A stretch of DNA of 64,000 nucleotides from Bradyrhizobium sp. Tv2a-2 (GTDB lineage Bacteria > Pseudomonadota > Alphaproteobacteria > Rhizobiales > Xanthobacteraceae). Under the pieces are notes generated by a model. The model was not told the DNA's origin. It did not search any database and worked only from the letters and a program-made list of their open reading frames with translations. Of the stretch, positions 43,854 to 55,924 are shown in pieces (positions within the stretch are counted from its first letter, which is position 1; each line of letters begins with the position of its first letter). The position numbers and the translations under genes were made by a program. Location: assembly GCF_000472425.1 (NCBI RefSeq), contig NZ_AXAI01000004.1, forward strand, positions 248,001-312,000, written 5' to 3'.

Positions 43854-44192
43854 TTACGCGGGATTGTCCTCGCCGTTGAGCTTGAAGTTCGCGTGACCAT
43901 TGTTGATCCGCTGCTTCAGGATCGCCGACGGCTTGAACACCATGACCCGCCGCGGCGAGATGGGAACCTCGGTTCCGGTCTTTGGATTGCGGCCAATCCG
44001 CTGGCCCTTCTTCCTGACCATGAAGGAGCCGAACGAAGATAGTTTTACCGTCTCGCCCTTCTCCAGGCAGTCCGTGATCTCTTTCAAAACCAACTCAACG
44101 AACGCTGAGGATTCGGTACGAGACAACCCCACCTTCTGGTACACGGCTTCGCACAAATCAACTCGGGTAACTGTCTTTCCGGTTCCGGTCAT
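43854..44192 (-). CDS. ihfA: Integration host factor alpha subunit
   Basis: 112 residues. [90 protein letters not shown] is the HU/IHF fold, with the DNA-intercalating arm around [15 protein letters not shown] bends DNA. The shorter start [10 protein letters not shown] at 44190-44192 is preferred over an ATG 36 bases upstream, which has no ribosome binding site. It is 130 bp downstream of fabH. Confidence 0.95.
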   Translation of the reverse strand: MTGTGKTVTRVDLCEAVYQKVGLSRTESSAFVELVLKEITDCLEKGETVKLSSFGSFMVRKKGQRIGRNPKTGTEVPISPRRVMVFKPSAILKQRINNGHANFKLNGEDNPA

Positions 44193-44322
44193 CGCCTGCC
44201 CCAACTCACGGCGAACAATTTCTGGCATGAAATTATGAGGTTACGCAGCATCGGTCAACTGCGCCATGACAGCAAAGTATCTAAAACAGTGCAAAGGCGC
44301 AGGCGATCTTTTTAGTCTAATC

Positions 44323-45297
44323 CTACCAGCGCAGGACCGCCGAGCCCCAGGTGAAGCCGCCGCCCATGGCTTCCAGCAGCACCAGATCGCCCCTCTTGAT
44401 GCGGCCGTCCCTCACCGCGACCGAAAGTGCAAGCGGAATGGACGCCGCCGAGGTGTTGCCGTGCCGATCGACCGTCAGCACCACTTTCTGCGGCGCAATA
44501 TGGAGCTTGTGCGCTGAAGCATCGATGATTCGCTTGTTCGCCTGGTGCGGAACGAACCAGTTGATGTCTTCGGCCGACAGCCCCGTGGCATTGAATGCAT
44601 CGACGATGACGTCGGTGATCATGCCGACCGCGTGCTTGAACACCTCGCGGCCTTCCATGCGCAGATGGCCGACCGTCTGGGTCGATGACGGACCGCCATC
44701 AACATAGAGTTTTGACTTGTGGCGACCGTCGGAGCGCAGATGCGTGGTGAGTACGCCGCGGTCGCCGGACTTGCCGGGCTGGTCCTGTGCCTCCAGCACG
44801 ACCGCGCCCGCGCCGTCGCCGAACAGCACACAGGTGCCGCGATCATTCCAGTCGAGGATGCGCGAAAAGGTCTCGGCGCCGATCACGAGCGCACGCTTGT
44901 AGGCGCCGGTGCGCAGGAAATTATCGGCGGTCGCCAGTGCAAAGACGAAGCCGGAGCACACCGCCTGCAGGTCGAAGGCCGCGCCATGGTTGATGCCGAG
45001 CCCGTGCTGGACGGCAACGGCCGTGGCCGGAAAGGTGTTGTCGGGCGTCGAGGTCGCAAGCACGATCAGGTCGATCGCCTGCGCATCGAGGCCGGCATCG
45101 GCCAGCGCGGCGCGCGCAGCATTGATCGCCAGATGCGAGGTGAACTCGCCTTCGGCTGCGATATGGCGCTGCCGGATGCCGGTGCGCTGCACGATCCATT
45201 CGTCGGACGTGTCGACGCGCGTTGCCAGTTCGGCATTGGTCAGTATCTGGCGCGGCAGATACGAACCGCAGCCGAGCACCACCGAACGAACAGTCAC
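44323..45297 (-). CDS. fabH: 3-oxoacyl-ACP synthase III
   Basis: 324 residues, the normal KASIII length. [18 protein letters not shown] lies near the start. The catalytic Cys is in [13 protein letters not shown], the His and Asn in [14 protein letters not shown] and [12 protein letters not shown]. FabH starts fatty-acid synthesis by condensing acetyl-CoA with malonyl-ACP. The GTG start overlaps the plsX stop as GTGA, so the two are translationally coupled. Confidence 0.96.
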   Translation of the reverse strand: MTVRSVVLGCGSYLPRQILTNAELATRVDTSDEWIVQRTGIRQRHIAAEGEFTSHLAINAARAALADAGLDAQAIDLIVLATSTPDNTFPATAVAVQHGLGINHGAAFDLQAVCSGFVFALATADNFLRTGAYKRALVIGAETFSRILDWNDRGTCVLFGDGAGAVVLEAQDQPGKSGDRGVLTTHLRSDGRHKSKLYVDGGPSSTQTVGHLRMEGREVFKHAVGMITDVIVDAFNATGLSAEDINWFVPHQANKRIIDASAHKLHIAPQKVVLTVDRHGNTSAASIPLALSVAVRDGRIKRGDLVLLEAMGGGFTWGSAVLRW

Positions 45298-46379
45298 GAG
45301 ACAGCCTCCTGCGCGGCCGGCGCTGACACAAGCGCCCCGCCATCACGATTGAGCATTTGATTGATCTTGGTCAGGAGATCGAAGTGGACCATCTCATAGC
45401 CGTATTCGACGGCATAGGCAAAGCCCTCTGCGTCCGCGCCGCCATGGCTCTTGACCACGACTCCGTTCAGTCCAAGCATTACGCCGCCATTGGATTTGCT
45501 GGGATTCATCTTGTCGCGCAGCGCGCGGAAAGCGGGGCGTGCGAACAGATAGCCGATCTGCGAGAGCCAGGATCGTCCGATGGCATTACGCAGATATTCC
45601 GAGATCTGGCGAGCGGTTCCCTCGGCTGCCTTCAGGGCGATGTTACCGCTGAAGCCTTCCGTGACCACCACGTCGGCGACGCCGCGGCCGATGCTGTCGC
45701 CTTCGACAAAGCCGATATAGTCGAGCTGCGGCAGGTTCATTGCACGCAACTGCTCTGCCGCCTCGCGGATATCCTCATGGCCCTTCATTTCCTCGACGCC
45801 GATATTGAGCAGGCCCACCGTCGGCCGCTTGAGATTGAACAGCACGCTGGCCATGGCGCTGCCCATCACCGCGAGCGCAACCAGATGCTGCGCACCGCCG
45901 CCGATGGTGGCGCCGAGATCAAGTACGACCGAATCGCCACGCATGGTCGGCCAGATCCCCGCGATCGCCGGGCGATCGATTCCCGGCAAGGTGTGGAGGT
46001 TGAAGCGAGCCATCGCCATCAGCGCGCCGGTATTGCCGGCGGAGACCGCAACGTCCGCCTCGCCTTTTTTCACCGCGTCGATCGCAAGCCACATCGAGGA
46101 GGTCTTGCGCCCGCGCCGCAGCGCCTGGCTCGGCTTGTCGTTCGAACTGACCGCCACATCGGTGTGGATGATGCGCGAGGCCGCCTTGAGGTTCGGTTGT
46201 TTCGCCAGCTCCGGCTCGATCCGGGCGCGATCGCCGACCAGGAGAAACTCGGTGTCGGGATGGCGTCTGAGCGAAATCGCGGCACCGGGAATGACGACAG
46301 CTGCGCCGACATCGCCGCCCATGGCGTCAAGCGCGATTCTAACCTTTTGCGGCATGAACGTCCCGGAAACCATTTTCAT
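45294..46379 (-). CDS. plsX: Phosphate acyltransferase PlsX
   Basis: About 361 residues. The family start is [40 protein letters not shown] is read here as [43 protein letters not shown] is the second key motif. PlsX makes acyl-phosphate from acyl-ACP for phospholipid synthesis. The ATG at 46377-46379 follows AAGGA by ten bases; ATGs two and eight codons later are also possible starts. It is upstream of fabH with a 4-bp overlap. Confidence 0.95.
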   Translation of the reverse strand: MKMVSGTFMPQKVRIALDAMGGDVGAAVVIPGAAISLRRHPDTEFLLVGDRARIEPELAKQPNLKAASRIIHTDVAVSSNDKPSQALRRGRKTSSMWLAIDAVKKGEADVAVSAGNTGALMAMARFNLHTLPGIDRPAIAGIWPTMRGDSVVLDLGATIGGGAQHLVALAVMGSAMASVLFNLKRPTVGLLNIGVEEMKGHEDIREAAEQLRAMNLPQLDYIGFVEGDSIGRGVADVVVTEGFSGNIALKAAEGTARQISEYLRNAIGRSWLSQIGYLFARPAFRALRDKMNPSKSNGGVMLGLNGVVVKSHGGADAEGFAYAVEYGYEMVHFDLLTKINQMLNRDGGALVSAPAAQEAVS

Positions 46380-46626
46380 GGCGCCGCTTTCCTTGCGGCG
46401 GAGCGGCCAGGCGCAACGGAAGCTGCCCGGCCGGGCCGCGACAATAGCCTGTCCCGGCTCTGACACAACCTCTTGACCTCAGCCTTTTTGGCTTGACTCC
46501 GCACGGCCACGGAATCAACCCATCGCCAAACATTTTATATTTCAATGACTTATAACTTCATCTCGAAGCGAGCTGCGAACGTATCGTGCGAAGTATGAGG
46601 CAATGCAGCCCTTTTGCCCTGCTAGA

Positions 46627-47208
46627 CTAGTCCTCTTCGTGCGCACCGGACTTGGGCTTCTTCGGTCCGCTCTTCAGCGTCTTCAGGGCCGCAAAGGGAT
46701 GGTCCTCGGGGTCGGCCGCTAAGACCGGGGCTTCGAACACCGCTCCCTCCTTACGGGGATAGGGATCGACCGCCAGGAACAGCACGTCGGTGGCGAGACG
46801 CCCGAGATCGATCATGCCGTTCACGATCGGCTCCGGCGGCTCGGGCATGTCGCCCTCCTCGACCCCCTCGTCGAGATCATCGATCAACTGCTCGACCTCG
46901 TCGGCGGGCGCGAAGACCAGATCGATGTCCTCGTCGATGTCGCTCTCGATCGGATCGAGTGTCACGACGCAGGTCTGCCCGATCCGCGCCGTCAGGTGGC
47001 CGGCGACATGGACGCGCCCGCCGCTCTCCAGGCTCAACTCGAAGGAGGCGCGCGCTGCAGAGACGTCGCGCAGGCCCGCCATCTCCGCCATTGCCGCGCG
47101 CGTCGCCGCATCCGCCTCGATGTCCCGATGCAGCCCGCTCTTCGGGATCTGCGCCACGTTGACAACGACGCGCCAGGGATCGGCCGGTGCGGTGGGAGCT
47201 TTAGTCAT
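46627..47208 (-). CDS. DUF177 (YceD-like) protein
   Basis: 193 residues. The pattern PWRVVVNVAQIPKSGLHRDIEADAATRAAMAEMAGL, VHVAGHLTARIGQTCVVTLDPIESDIDEDIDLVFAP and MIDLGRLATDVLFLAVDPYPRKEGAVFE is that of DUF177, whose members bind 23S rRNA or affect its processing and usually sit near rpmF and plsX. Here plsX follows after 247 bp and rpmF is absent. The start codon overlaps the stop of the upstream gene by 8 bp. Confidence 0.9.
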   Translation of the reverse strand: MTKAPTAPADPWRVVVNVAQIPKSGLHRDIEADAATRAAMAEMAGLRDVSAARASFELSLESGGRVHVAGHLTARIGQTCVVTLDPIESDIDEDIDLVFAPADEVEQLIDDLDEGVEEGDMPEPPEPIVNGMIDLGRLATDVLFLAVDPYPRKEGAVFEAPVLAADPEDHPFAALKTLKSGPKKPKSGAHEED

Positions 47209-47758
47209 GACCCTGCTCCGTCAAACTCAGCGGTGACGGGAATCTCCAGGATGCCGCCAGCAAGGCCGCATCGTCGATCCCATCCAGCCCCGCAATCGCC
47301 GCCTGCGCATAGCTGGCCAGGCGTCGAGCGTGGTCGATGTTGTCGCCCCCCAGGACATTCTTGCAAAACGCCTGAGCCAGCGCCTCACCGCTATCGGTGA
47401 GCGCGAGGTCGTACGCCGCGCTCCGGCCGTAGAAGGCCTCGCCAAAAGCCAGCATCCGCTTGGGGACCGCGAGGTCGCCTACCCCCATCTCCCGCAAGTT
47501 CGCGTCCATATCGTTGCAGAAATGGTCGAACAGCGCTTGTGCGGCCTCTGCGCCACCCTCGACCTGCCGCAACCGGCGCAGAATCATCCACAAGTGCACC
47601 AGAAGCAGGTCAAAACGGCCATTAACGGTATCCGGCACGCCCAGGCCCTGATAAAACACGGGTTCTCGCGCTTGCGTCACGATCATGCCATAGATGGCTT
47701 CGATGGTGCCGCGCGGGGCTAGCCGGGGTTTCCTGAAGTGATTGAACGGCCAAAGCAT
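47201..47758 (-). CDS. Ubiquinol-cytochrome c chaperone-family protein
   Basis: 185 residues. RGTIEAIYGMIVTQAREPVFYQGLGVPDTVNGRFDLLLVHLWMILRRL and FCNDMDANLREMGVGDLAVPKRMLAFGEAFYGR are the family pattern (the CBP3/UQCC domain), related to assembly of cytochrome bc1. The gene overlaps the DUF177 gene by 8 bp, so they are probably translated together. It is divergent from bamE, 79 bp apart. Confidence 0.9.
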   Translation of the reverse strand: MLWPFNHFRKPRLAPRGTIEAIYGMIVTQAREPVFYQGLGVPDTVNGRFDLLLVHLWMILRRLRQVEGGAEAAQALFDHFCNDMDANLREMGVGDLAVPKRMLAFGEAFYGRSAAYDLALTDSGEALAQAFCKNVLGGDNIDHARRLASYAQAAIAGLDGIDDAALLAASWRFPSPLSLTEQGHD

Positions 47759-47837
47759 TGTGGGTTCCGCAAGCGAGCCCTGTTGCCGGTTGACGGCTTG
47801 GGGTGGCCGGTTCTAAGGGGACCGGCCCCGTTGCGCA

Positions 47838-48314
47838 ATGATTGATGCGATGATGAAAATGTCTGGCGCGCCCGCGCGCCGCCGTCCTCTTGTGCGCTGG
47901 CGCCTCGCGGCCGCCGTGGCGCTGACCTGCACCATGCTTGCCGCCTGCACCAGCGAGCAGTTCCAGAAGGGCTACATCCTGCCGCCCGGCGCGCTGGAGC
48001 AGATTCCGATCGGCGCGAGCCAGGACCAGGTCCTGATCGTGATGGGCACGCCCTCGACCGTCGCCACCCTCGACGGTGAAGTGTTCTACTACATCTCGCA
48101 GCGCGCGGAGCGCTCGGTCGCCTTCATGAACCAGAAGGTCACCGACCAGCGCGTGATCGCGATCTATTTCGACAAAAACCGCCAAGTCCGCCGTCTCGCC
48201 AATTACGGCCTGAAAGACGGCAAGATCTTCGACTTCATCAGCCGCACCACGGCGACCTCGGGCCAGGAGATGAGCTACCTGCAGCCTCTGTTCAAGCTGT
48301 TGAGCTTCAACTAG
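47838..48314 (+). CDS. bamE: Outer-membrane assembly lipoprotein BamE
   Basis: 158 residues. A signal sequence with lipobox MLAAC (Cys37) is followed by the SmpA/OmlA domain: LEQIPIGASQDQVLIVMGTPSTVATLDGEVFYYISQRAERSVAF and VIAIYFDKNRQVRRLANYGLKDGKIFDFISRTT. BamE is an accessory of the BAM complex. The start ATG at 47838 is the longest; an ATG at 47850 is also in frame. The stop overlaps the convergent monooxygenase gene by 8 bp. Confidence 0.92.
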   Translation: MIDAMMKMSGAPARRRPLVRWRLAAAVALTCTMLAACTSEQFQKGYILPPGALEQIPIGASQDQVLIVMGTPSTVATLDGEVFYYISQRAERSVAFMNQKVTDQRVIAIYFDKNRQVRRLANYGLKDGKIFDFISRTTATSGQEMSYLQPLFKLLSFN

Positions 48315-49506
48315 CGCTCACCTCGAGTGCGGCGATGGTGGCTTTCTCGACATCGTAGTCGTAGAGCCACTTGCGAAACTCCGCCGCATTCTTGATCTCG
48401 CGGTCGCGCTGCTCGAGGCTCGCGTACTTTGAATCGTAGCGCAGGCCGTTCTGTCGGGCCTCCGCCTGGACCACGTCGGTTCGGACCCGACGCAATTCTT
48501 CGTAGAGCTTCAACGTCGCGGGCACCTCGGCCTGATCGCAGTTCTCGAGCAACACCGCCAGCGCAACACCGTCCTCGATCGCCTGATTGGCGCCCTGGCC
48601 GAGATGCGGCAGCATCGCATGCGCCGCGTCGCCCAGCAGCGCCAGCCTTCCATTGGTCCAGGATGCGAGCGGCCGGCGATCGTAGAGACCCCACCAGAAA
48701 CAGGTCTCGACCTTCTCGAGCAGCGCCGTCACATTGGGGTCCCAGCCCTGGAACGACGACGCCAGTTCGTTTCGGTCGCCGGGCGCTGACCAGGACTCCA
48801 CGGTCTCTGTCTTGGTCGGAACAAAGCCGACGTAATTGAGCAGCGTGCCGCTGCGCACGGGAAACACCATGAAGTGCTTGCCGTCACCCATCCACACCTG
48901 ATGCGCCTCGTTGCGCCACTGCGGCAGCTTCTCGCGCGCGATCAGACCGCGATAAGCGCGCACGCCGGAATATTCCGGCGGCTGCGGTACGACGACCTGG
49001 TGCTGCAGCGCTGATTGGATACCGTCGGCGGCAATCACGACATCGGCCTCAGCACTCGCGCCATTGGCAAAGTGCAGCCGTGCGCCGGCCTCGTCCTGCT
49101 CGAAGCCGATGCAGCGATGATCCGTGCAGATCGAACTTGCGGGCAATGCGCTCGCGAGCACATTGAGCAAATCCGCCCGGTGCATGCCATACATACCGTT
49201 CCAGCCGCTTGAATCGGTGGTCAGGATCGGCCCGACCACCGTGCCATCCATCCGGCAATATTCCGAGCCACGCCCAACCTTGGCGCCGACCGCGGCGAGC
49301 GCATCGCGAAACCCCATGCGCTCGAGTTGGCGCAGACTGTTGGGATAGATGAAGACGCCGGCGCCGACCTCTCCAAGCGCCCTCGCCTGCTCGAACACGG
49401 TCACCTCGATGCCGCGCCGGCGCAGCGCATTGGCTGCGGACAGGCCTCCGATGCCGCCGCCGACGATGGCCGCGCGCAGGCATCGCGTCGATGTCATCAT
49501 GTTCAT
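48307..49506 (-). CDS. FAD-dependent monooxygenase, hydroxybenzoate/salicylate type
   Basis: 399 residues. RAAIVGGGIGGLSAANALRRRGIEVTVFEQA is the FAD-binding start, ADVVIAADGIQSALQHQVV the DG motif, NGRLALLGDAAHAMLPHLGQGANQAIEDGVALA the GD motif. The overall pattern resembles salicylate and 3-hydroxybenzoate hydroxylases; the substrate is uncertain. The ATG at 49504-49506 (or the ones at 49500 and 49497) begins the conserved region. It lies 43 bp downstream of an MFS transporter gene on the same strand, with a LysR regulator divergent from that, so it is probably part of an aromatic-acid unit. Confidence 0.9.
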   Translation of the reverse strand: MNMMTSTRCLRAAIVGGGIGGLSAANALRRRGIEVTVFEQARALGEVGAGVFIYPNSLRQLERMGFRDALAAVGAKVGRGSEYCRMDGTVVGPILTTDSSGWNGMYGMHRADLLNVLASALPASSICTDHRCIGFEQDEAGARLHFANGASAEADVVIAADGIQSALQHQVVVPQPPEYSGVRAYRGLIAREKLPQWRNEAHQVWMGDGKHFMVFPVRSGTLLNYVGFVPTKTETVESWSAPGDRNELASSFQGWDPNVTALLEKVETCFWWGLYDRRPLASWTNGRLALLGDAAHAMLPHLGQGANQAIEDGVALAVLLENCDQAEVPATLKLYEELRRVRTDVVQAEARQNGLRYDSKYASLEQRDREIKNAAEFRKWLYDYDVEKATIAALEVSAS

Positions 49507-49549
49507 GGGTGTTCGTCTCTGTAGTTTCGTTGTGAGCGGAATTGCGCGG

Positions 49550-50818
49550 TCAGGTTTGCGGCGCAGGCGCGAGCAAATCCTTGCGCGGTGGATAGCGATA
49601 GGCGCCGAGCGAGACGACCAGCACGATCGCTGCAAGCAGCGCCAGCCCGAGCCCGATCAGCCCCGCCGTATAGTTACGATTGGCGTCGAAGGCATGCGCC
49701 ATGATCCATGGGCCAAGCCCGGAGCCGAGCGTGAAGAAGGCGAGGATGCAGCCATAGACCAGCCCGTAATGGGCAATGCCGAAATAGCGACTGGTGAGAT
49801 AGGCCATGATGTCGCCCTCGGCGCCGATGCCGAGACCAAGCAGCACGGCCGCCACGACCGCGAGCGGCCCGGTGACGCCGGCGCCGAGCATGGTCATGCC
49901 GACAAGCGGGACCAGGAAGAAGAACGCGGCAACGTAGGGACCATAGAAGCGGTCAAGCGCAAGTCCGGACAGCACGCGGCCGATGATCAACGACAGTCCC
50001 GCGGCTGCGACCGCCGTGGTCGCAGTGTCGGTGGCAATGCCGCGATCGGTCAGGATCGGCACGATATGGGCGATGGTGCCGTTGATGGCCGCGGCCGCAA
50101 GCAACATTGCGGCCGACGCAAACCAGAAGCGATAGCCGCGCAGCGCCTCGGACAGCGTCAGCCCTTCGGTCAGCACGCTTTCGACGCGCGCCTGGCGCGG
50201 CTTCTCGCGTACGAACAAGGCCACCGCCGGAAACCCAATGAAGAGCAACGCCGCACCGAGTGCGAAATAAGCGTGGCGCCAATCATACTGGGCGACAAAG
50301 TAATGCGTGTATTTCGGCATCAGGGCGGCCCCGATGCCGATCCCCGATAGCGTGACGCCAAGCGCAAGACCGCGCCGCGCGTCGAACCAGGTCGACACCA
50401 CCCGCCCGTAGGTCAGCGTGGAGTGGCCGGCGCCGACAAGCCCGAGAAAGCCGTAGAGCAGGATGAAGGCCATCGGGCTCGCGCCGAGAAATCCGCCCGA
50501 AGCGGTGGCGATCGCGAAGATGACGATGGCGGGCAGCGCAATCCGGCGCACGCCGACGCGGTCCACCACAGTGCCGACGAACGGCATCATCAGCGCGCCG
50601 GTAACATGGGATGTCACGACGGCGGTGGCGAGCACGCTGCGCTGCCAGCCGAACTCGGCGCTGATCGGCTGTAGCAGCACGCCGAAGGTGAAGAGGATGA
50701 TCGGGCCATTGCCCACGACCAGCGCCAGCGTCGAGCCCAACACCACGAGCCAGCCCGTCGACACCTTCTCGCCGGCAAGCGGCACGGCGAGTTCTCCCTG
50801 GTAGGCGGTTTCTCTCAT
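49550..50818 (-). CDS. MFS transporter
   Basis: 422 residues, twelve predicted helices. GWLVVLGSTLALVVGNGPIILFTFGVLL is helix 1; DRVGVRRIALPA is the MFS motif A between helices 2 and 3; FDARRGLALGVTLSGIGIGAALMP follows. The family includes monocarboxylate and aromatic-acid carriers. It is upstream of the FAD monooxygenase, consistent with uptake of its substrate, and divergent from a LysR gene. Confidence 0.88.
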   Translation of the reverse strand: MRETAYQGELAVPLAGEKVSTGWLVVLGSTLALVVGNGPIILFTFGVLLQPISAEFGWQRSVLATAVVTSHVTGALMMPFVGTVVDRVGVRRIALPAIVIFAIATASGGFLGASPMAFILLYGFLGLVGAGHSTLTYGRVVSTWFDARRGLALGVTLSGIGIGAALMPKYTHYFVAQYDWRHAYFALGAALLFIGFPAVALFVREKPRQARVESVLTEGLTLSEALRGYRFWFASAAMLLAAAAINGTIAHIVPILTDRGIATDTATTAVAAAGLSLIIGRVLSGLALDRFYGPYVAAFFFLVPLVGMTMLGAGVTGPLAVVAAVLLGLGIGAEGDIMAYLTSRYFGIAHYGLVYGCILAFFTLGSGLGPWIMAHAFDANRNYTAGLIGLGLALLAAIVLVVSLGAYRYPPRKDLLAPAPQT

Positions 50819-50926
50819 TCATCTTCCCCGGTGTGCTGCCATTTCGCGGCGCTCTCGCCGGGGCAGCTTTTGACCAGACCGTAGGGACGTCGGAATTATT
50901 TTACAACACGGCGTTCGTTTATCGAG

Positions 50927-50945
50927 TTATATGAAAACAGTATAA
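50927..50945. promoter_or_regulatory. LysR-type binding site candidate
   Basis: TTATA-tgaaaacag-TATAA is an inverted repeat of 5-bp arms in the AT-rich gap between the MFS and LysR genes, 20 bp before the LysR start. The T-N11-A form fits LysR sites. The regulator is beside it, so this is a plausible operator. Confidence 0.5.
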
Positions 50946-50964
50946 ATCAACTTAAGCGCTGAAC

Positions 50965-51873
50965 ATGGCCATCACCTTTCGACAACTCGAGGCATTCATT
51001 GCGGTTGCCGAGACCAGCAATTTCACCCGCGCCTCGGCGCGGCTGCGGATGGCCCAGCCCATGGTGTCGGGCCTGGTGCGGGAGCTCGAAACCGAGCTCG
51101 GCTTTCGCCTGTTCGATCGCACCACGCGGAAAGTCCAGCTCACTGGTGCGGCGACGGAATTCCTGAACGATGCGCGGCGGCTGAGCCGCGACATGGAGAG
51201 CGCGCTCCGCCGCGCCCGCGATGTGGGAGCGCGCCGGCGCGGCCAGATCAAGGTCGGCGCGCCGCCGCTCCTGGCTGCGGCGCTGTTGCCGAAGGCGATC
51301 CGCGCTTTCGCTCAGTCATCGCCCGGCGTCGCGGTCAGCGTGGTGGACCGCTCGCTGGCGGCAGTCCAGGAGCTCTTGACGTCAGGCGATATCGATCTCG
51401 CGGTCGGGACCTTCCGCCGCAACGAGGCCGGCATCGTGCGTCTTCCGCTGGTGTCCTATCTGTTCGCGCTGCTGTGCCATGCCGACCATCCGCTCGCCGC
51501 CATTGCGCGTCCGCGCTGGGGCGATCTCGCCGGCGTGCCACTCATCGCACTTCGGCGCGGCAACGGCATCCGCGAGCAGATCGAGCAGGGTTACGCCGCC
51601 GCTGGACTGGATGCGCAGCCTGCCTTCGAGCTCGATCAGCTCACCACCATCTTCGCGATGGTGGAGGCCGGCTTCGGCATCACGGTGCTGCCGCTCTACG
51701 CACTATCCGCGCTGCCGACGCAGTCCCTCGTCGCGCGAGCGTTGGTCGATCCGAACGTGACGCGCGAGATCGACGTGGCGCACCGGGAGGATCGCTCGCT
51801 GTCGCCAGCGGCGAACGAGTTCGTGCGCCTGTTGCGGCTCAACGCCGCCGATCTGCAATCCCCGCGAGGATAA
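50965..51873 (+). CDS. LysR-family transcriptional regulator
   Basis: 302 residues. The N-terminal winged helix TFRQLEAFIAVAETSNFTRASARLRMAQPMVSGLVRELETELGFRLFDRTTRKVQLT is followed by the substrate-binding domain (KVGAPPLLAAALLPKAIRAFAQSSPGVAVSVVDRS). It is divergent from the MFS-monooxygenase pair and probably activates it. The inducer is unknown. Confidence 0.92.
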   Translation: MAITFRQLEAFIAVAETSNFTRASARLRMAQPMVSGLVRELETELGFRLFDRTTRKVQLTGAATEFLNDARRLSRDMESALRRARDVGARRRGQIKVGAPPLLAAALLPKAIRAFAQSSPGVAVSVVDRSLAAVQELLTSGDIDLAVGTFRRNEAGIVRLPLVSYLFALLCHADHPLAAIARPRWGDLAGVPLIALRRGNGIREQIEQGYAAAGLDAQPAFELDQLTTIFAMVEAGFGITVLPLYALSALPTQSLVARALVDPNVTREIDVAHREDRSLSPAANEFVRLLRLNAADLQSPRG

Positions 51874-51996
51874 AGGAAGGCCAACGACGGAATGAAGGCG
51901 TTGCACGGAATGCGCCAATCTCCCCCTTGCCACCCTTGTCAACCGTGCATTCGACGTTAGCTACTACGCCACGTGTTTTCCGCTCTGGAGCCATAC

Positions 51997-52887
51997 ATGA
52001 CCGACGCCCCCGCCTACGAGCCGCCGAACGTCTGGACCTGGAATAAAGAGAGTGGCGGGCGCTTTGCCAGCATCAATCGTCCTATCGCGGGGCCTACGCA
52101 TGAACACGAACTGCCGATCGGTCGCCATCCGCTGCAACTATATTCTCTGGCGACGCCCAACGGCGTGAAGGTCACCGTAATGCTGGAGGAGCTTTTGGCA
52201 CTCGGCCATAGCGGTGCTGAGTACGACGCCTGGCTGATCGACATCAACAAAGGCGATCAATTTGGCAGCGGCTTCGTCGCGATCAACCCGAACTCCAAGA
52301 TCCCGGCCCTGATGGATCGCGCCGGGCCCGAGCCTATCCGGGTGTTCGAGTCGGGATCGATCCTGCTTTACTTAGCCGAGAAATTCGGCGCGTTCCTGCC
52401 GAAGGACCTCAAGACGCGCACCGAGTGCCTGTCATGGCTGTTCTGGCAGATGGGCAGCGCGCCCTATCTTGGTGGCGGCTTCGGCCATTTCTACGCCTAT
52501 GCCCCGAGCAAGATGGAGTATGCGATCGATCGTTTTGCGATGGAGATCAAACGCCAGCTTGACGTGCTCGACCGGCGGCTTGCCGACAACGAGTACCTCT
52601 CCGGCGGAGATTATTCGATCGCCGATATCGCGGTGTGGCCCTGGTACGGCGCGCTCGCCAAGGGGCTACTCTATGGCGGCGGCGAATTCCTCTCCGTGCA
52701 GGACTATAAGCACGTGCAGCGCTGGACCAACCAGATCGCCAAGCGCCCGGCCGTGAAGCGCGGCCGCATGGTCAATCGCGTCTCGGGCGACCCCGCAAGC
52801 CAATTGCGCGAACGTCATGCGGCGAGCGATTTCGAGACCAGGACCCAGGACAAGATCGGGGAACCTGCAGGTGATGAAAGAACGTAA
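51997..52887 (+). CDS. yghU: YghU-type glutathione S-transferase
   Basis: 296 residues. An N-terminal extension (PPNVWTWNKESGGRFASINRPIAGPTHEHELPIGRHPLQLYSLATPNGVKVTVMLEEL) is the YghU pattern, followed by INPNSKIPALMDRAGPEPIRVFESGSILLYLAEKFG (thioredoxin-fold GST region) and the helical domain. YghU proteins bind two glutathione molecules and reduce disulfides. The ATG at 51997 has GGAG six bases upstream; the earlier GTG at 51973 is not used. Confidence 0.93.
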   Translation: MTDAPAYEPPNVWTWNKESGGRFASINRPIAGPTHEHELPIGRHPLQLYSLATPNGVKVTVMLEELLALGHSGAEYDAWLIDINKGDQFGSGFVAINPNSKIPALMDRAGPEPIRVFESGSILLYLAEKFGAFLPKDLKTRTECLSWLFWQMGSAPYLGGGFGHFYAYAPSKMEYAIDRFAMEIKRQLDVLDRRLADNEYLSGGDYSIADIAVWPWYGALAKGLLYGGGEFLSVQDYKHVQRWTNQIAKRPAVKRGRMVNRVSGDPASQLRERHAASDFETRTQDKIGEPAGDERT

Positions 52888-52961
52888 CGGCGCTCCGATT
52901 GTTGCGCGGCAAATCAAAAATGCTCCCCGCAAGCGGCGCCTGCGGGGAGAACTCAACAGGC

Positions 52962-53177
52962 TCAGGTGCCTTCAAACTTGAACGACACGTTCACCTTGGC
53001 GCGATAGGCCTCGATCTTCCCCTTGGCGTCGAGTTGCATATCGAGCTTGACGATCTCCGCGACGCGAAGGTCACGCAAAGATTTCGCGGCCTGCTCGACC
53101 GCGTTGCTGGCTGCCTTTTCCCAGGATTCGCCGCTGGTACCGACCAGTTCAATAACCTTGTAGACGCTCTCAGGCAT
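52962..53177 (-). CDS. Dodecin
   Basis: 71 residues, the normal dodecin size. SVYKVIELVGTSGESWEKAASNAVEQAAKSLRDLRVAEIVKLDMQLDAKGKIEAYRAKVNVSFKFE matches the family fold. Dodecins store flavin as dodecamers. GGAGG lies five bases before the ATG at 53175-53177. Confidence 0.95.
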   Translation of the reverse strand: MPESVYKVIELVGTSGESWEKAASNAVEQAAKSLRDLRVAEIVKLDMQLDAKGKIEAYRAKVNVSFKFEGT

Positions 53178-53408
53178 GTGGTCCTCCCGTTCGGTATGGG
53201 CAGGAAGCAGGTACTCCCTGCCAGGATCGAGCCTAGCACCACGGCATCGGCAGACAAACTGATTTGCCTGACGGGCGCGGTCGCAAAAATCCTGTCAAGC
53301 CGCTCACAAAAAAATATTTCTGTTTTTCAGTAGACGGAAACAGTCGTATGGTCCGCCCCGTTCCGCTGCCGGCACAAGGGCGAGGTTCTAGACGTATGTC
53401 TCGCCGCG

Positions 53409-53470
53409 GTCATTGAGAGGAGCAAAGCGACGATCGCGTTTGCGCGAAGGCTTTGTACGTTCGCAATGAC
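53409..53470. repeat. Degraded GTCATTGCGA-type inverted repeat
   Basis: The ends GTCATTGAGAGGAGC and CGTTCGCAATGAC are inverted copies with changes, related to the larger repeat at 18930-19009, but the centre differs. It lies in the 441-bp gap between dodecin and hppA, which has no supported gene. Confidence 0.5.
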
Positions 53471-53564
53471 GGCGCTGTTTGAAAATTTGAATCAGGAAAT
53501 ATCCGCACGTCCTCCCAGCCAAGCGAACCGCCAAGGCCGGACGACGAGCTTCAGAATCAAGCAA

Positions 53565-53592
53565 AACCCCGCCGGCTCGCACCGGCGGGGTT
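53565..53592 (-). terminator. Rho-independent terminator of hppA
   Basis: AACCCCGCCGG and CCGGCGGGGTT pair perfectly around a CTCGCA loop. Read on the minus strand it stands 26 bases after the hppA stop and is followed by TTTTGC. It could also stop transcripts coming from the left. Confidence 0.85.
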
Positions 53593-53618
53593 CATTATCC
53601 CTGCTCTACGCTACTCGC

Positions 53619-55724
<2,106 letters not shown>

Positions 55725-55924
55725 TGCACTCCCTCAGATTCTTATATTTATCCCCCACGCCCGTTGCTCGGGCGCAGAATGCTGGTCCGCCCTGCCCAAA
55801 GGGCGGCCGCAAATCGGCGGGGAGGTTGCCAAAGTTGCTGCGCCCGCGCAACGCCGAGAACGGCAAAATAGATCCAATTTCGCAGGCTTTCCCGGTGAAA
55901 AATCGTGGGTTTTACGGCTTGGTC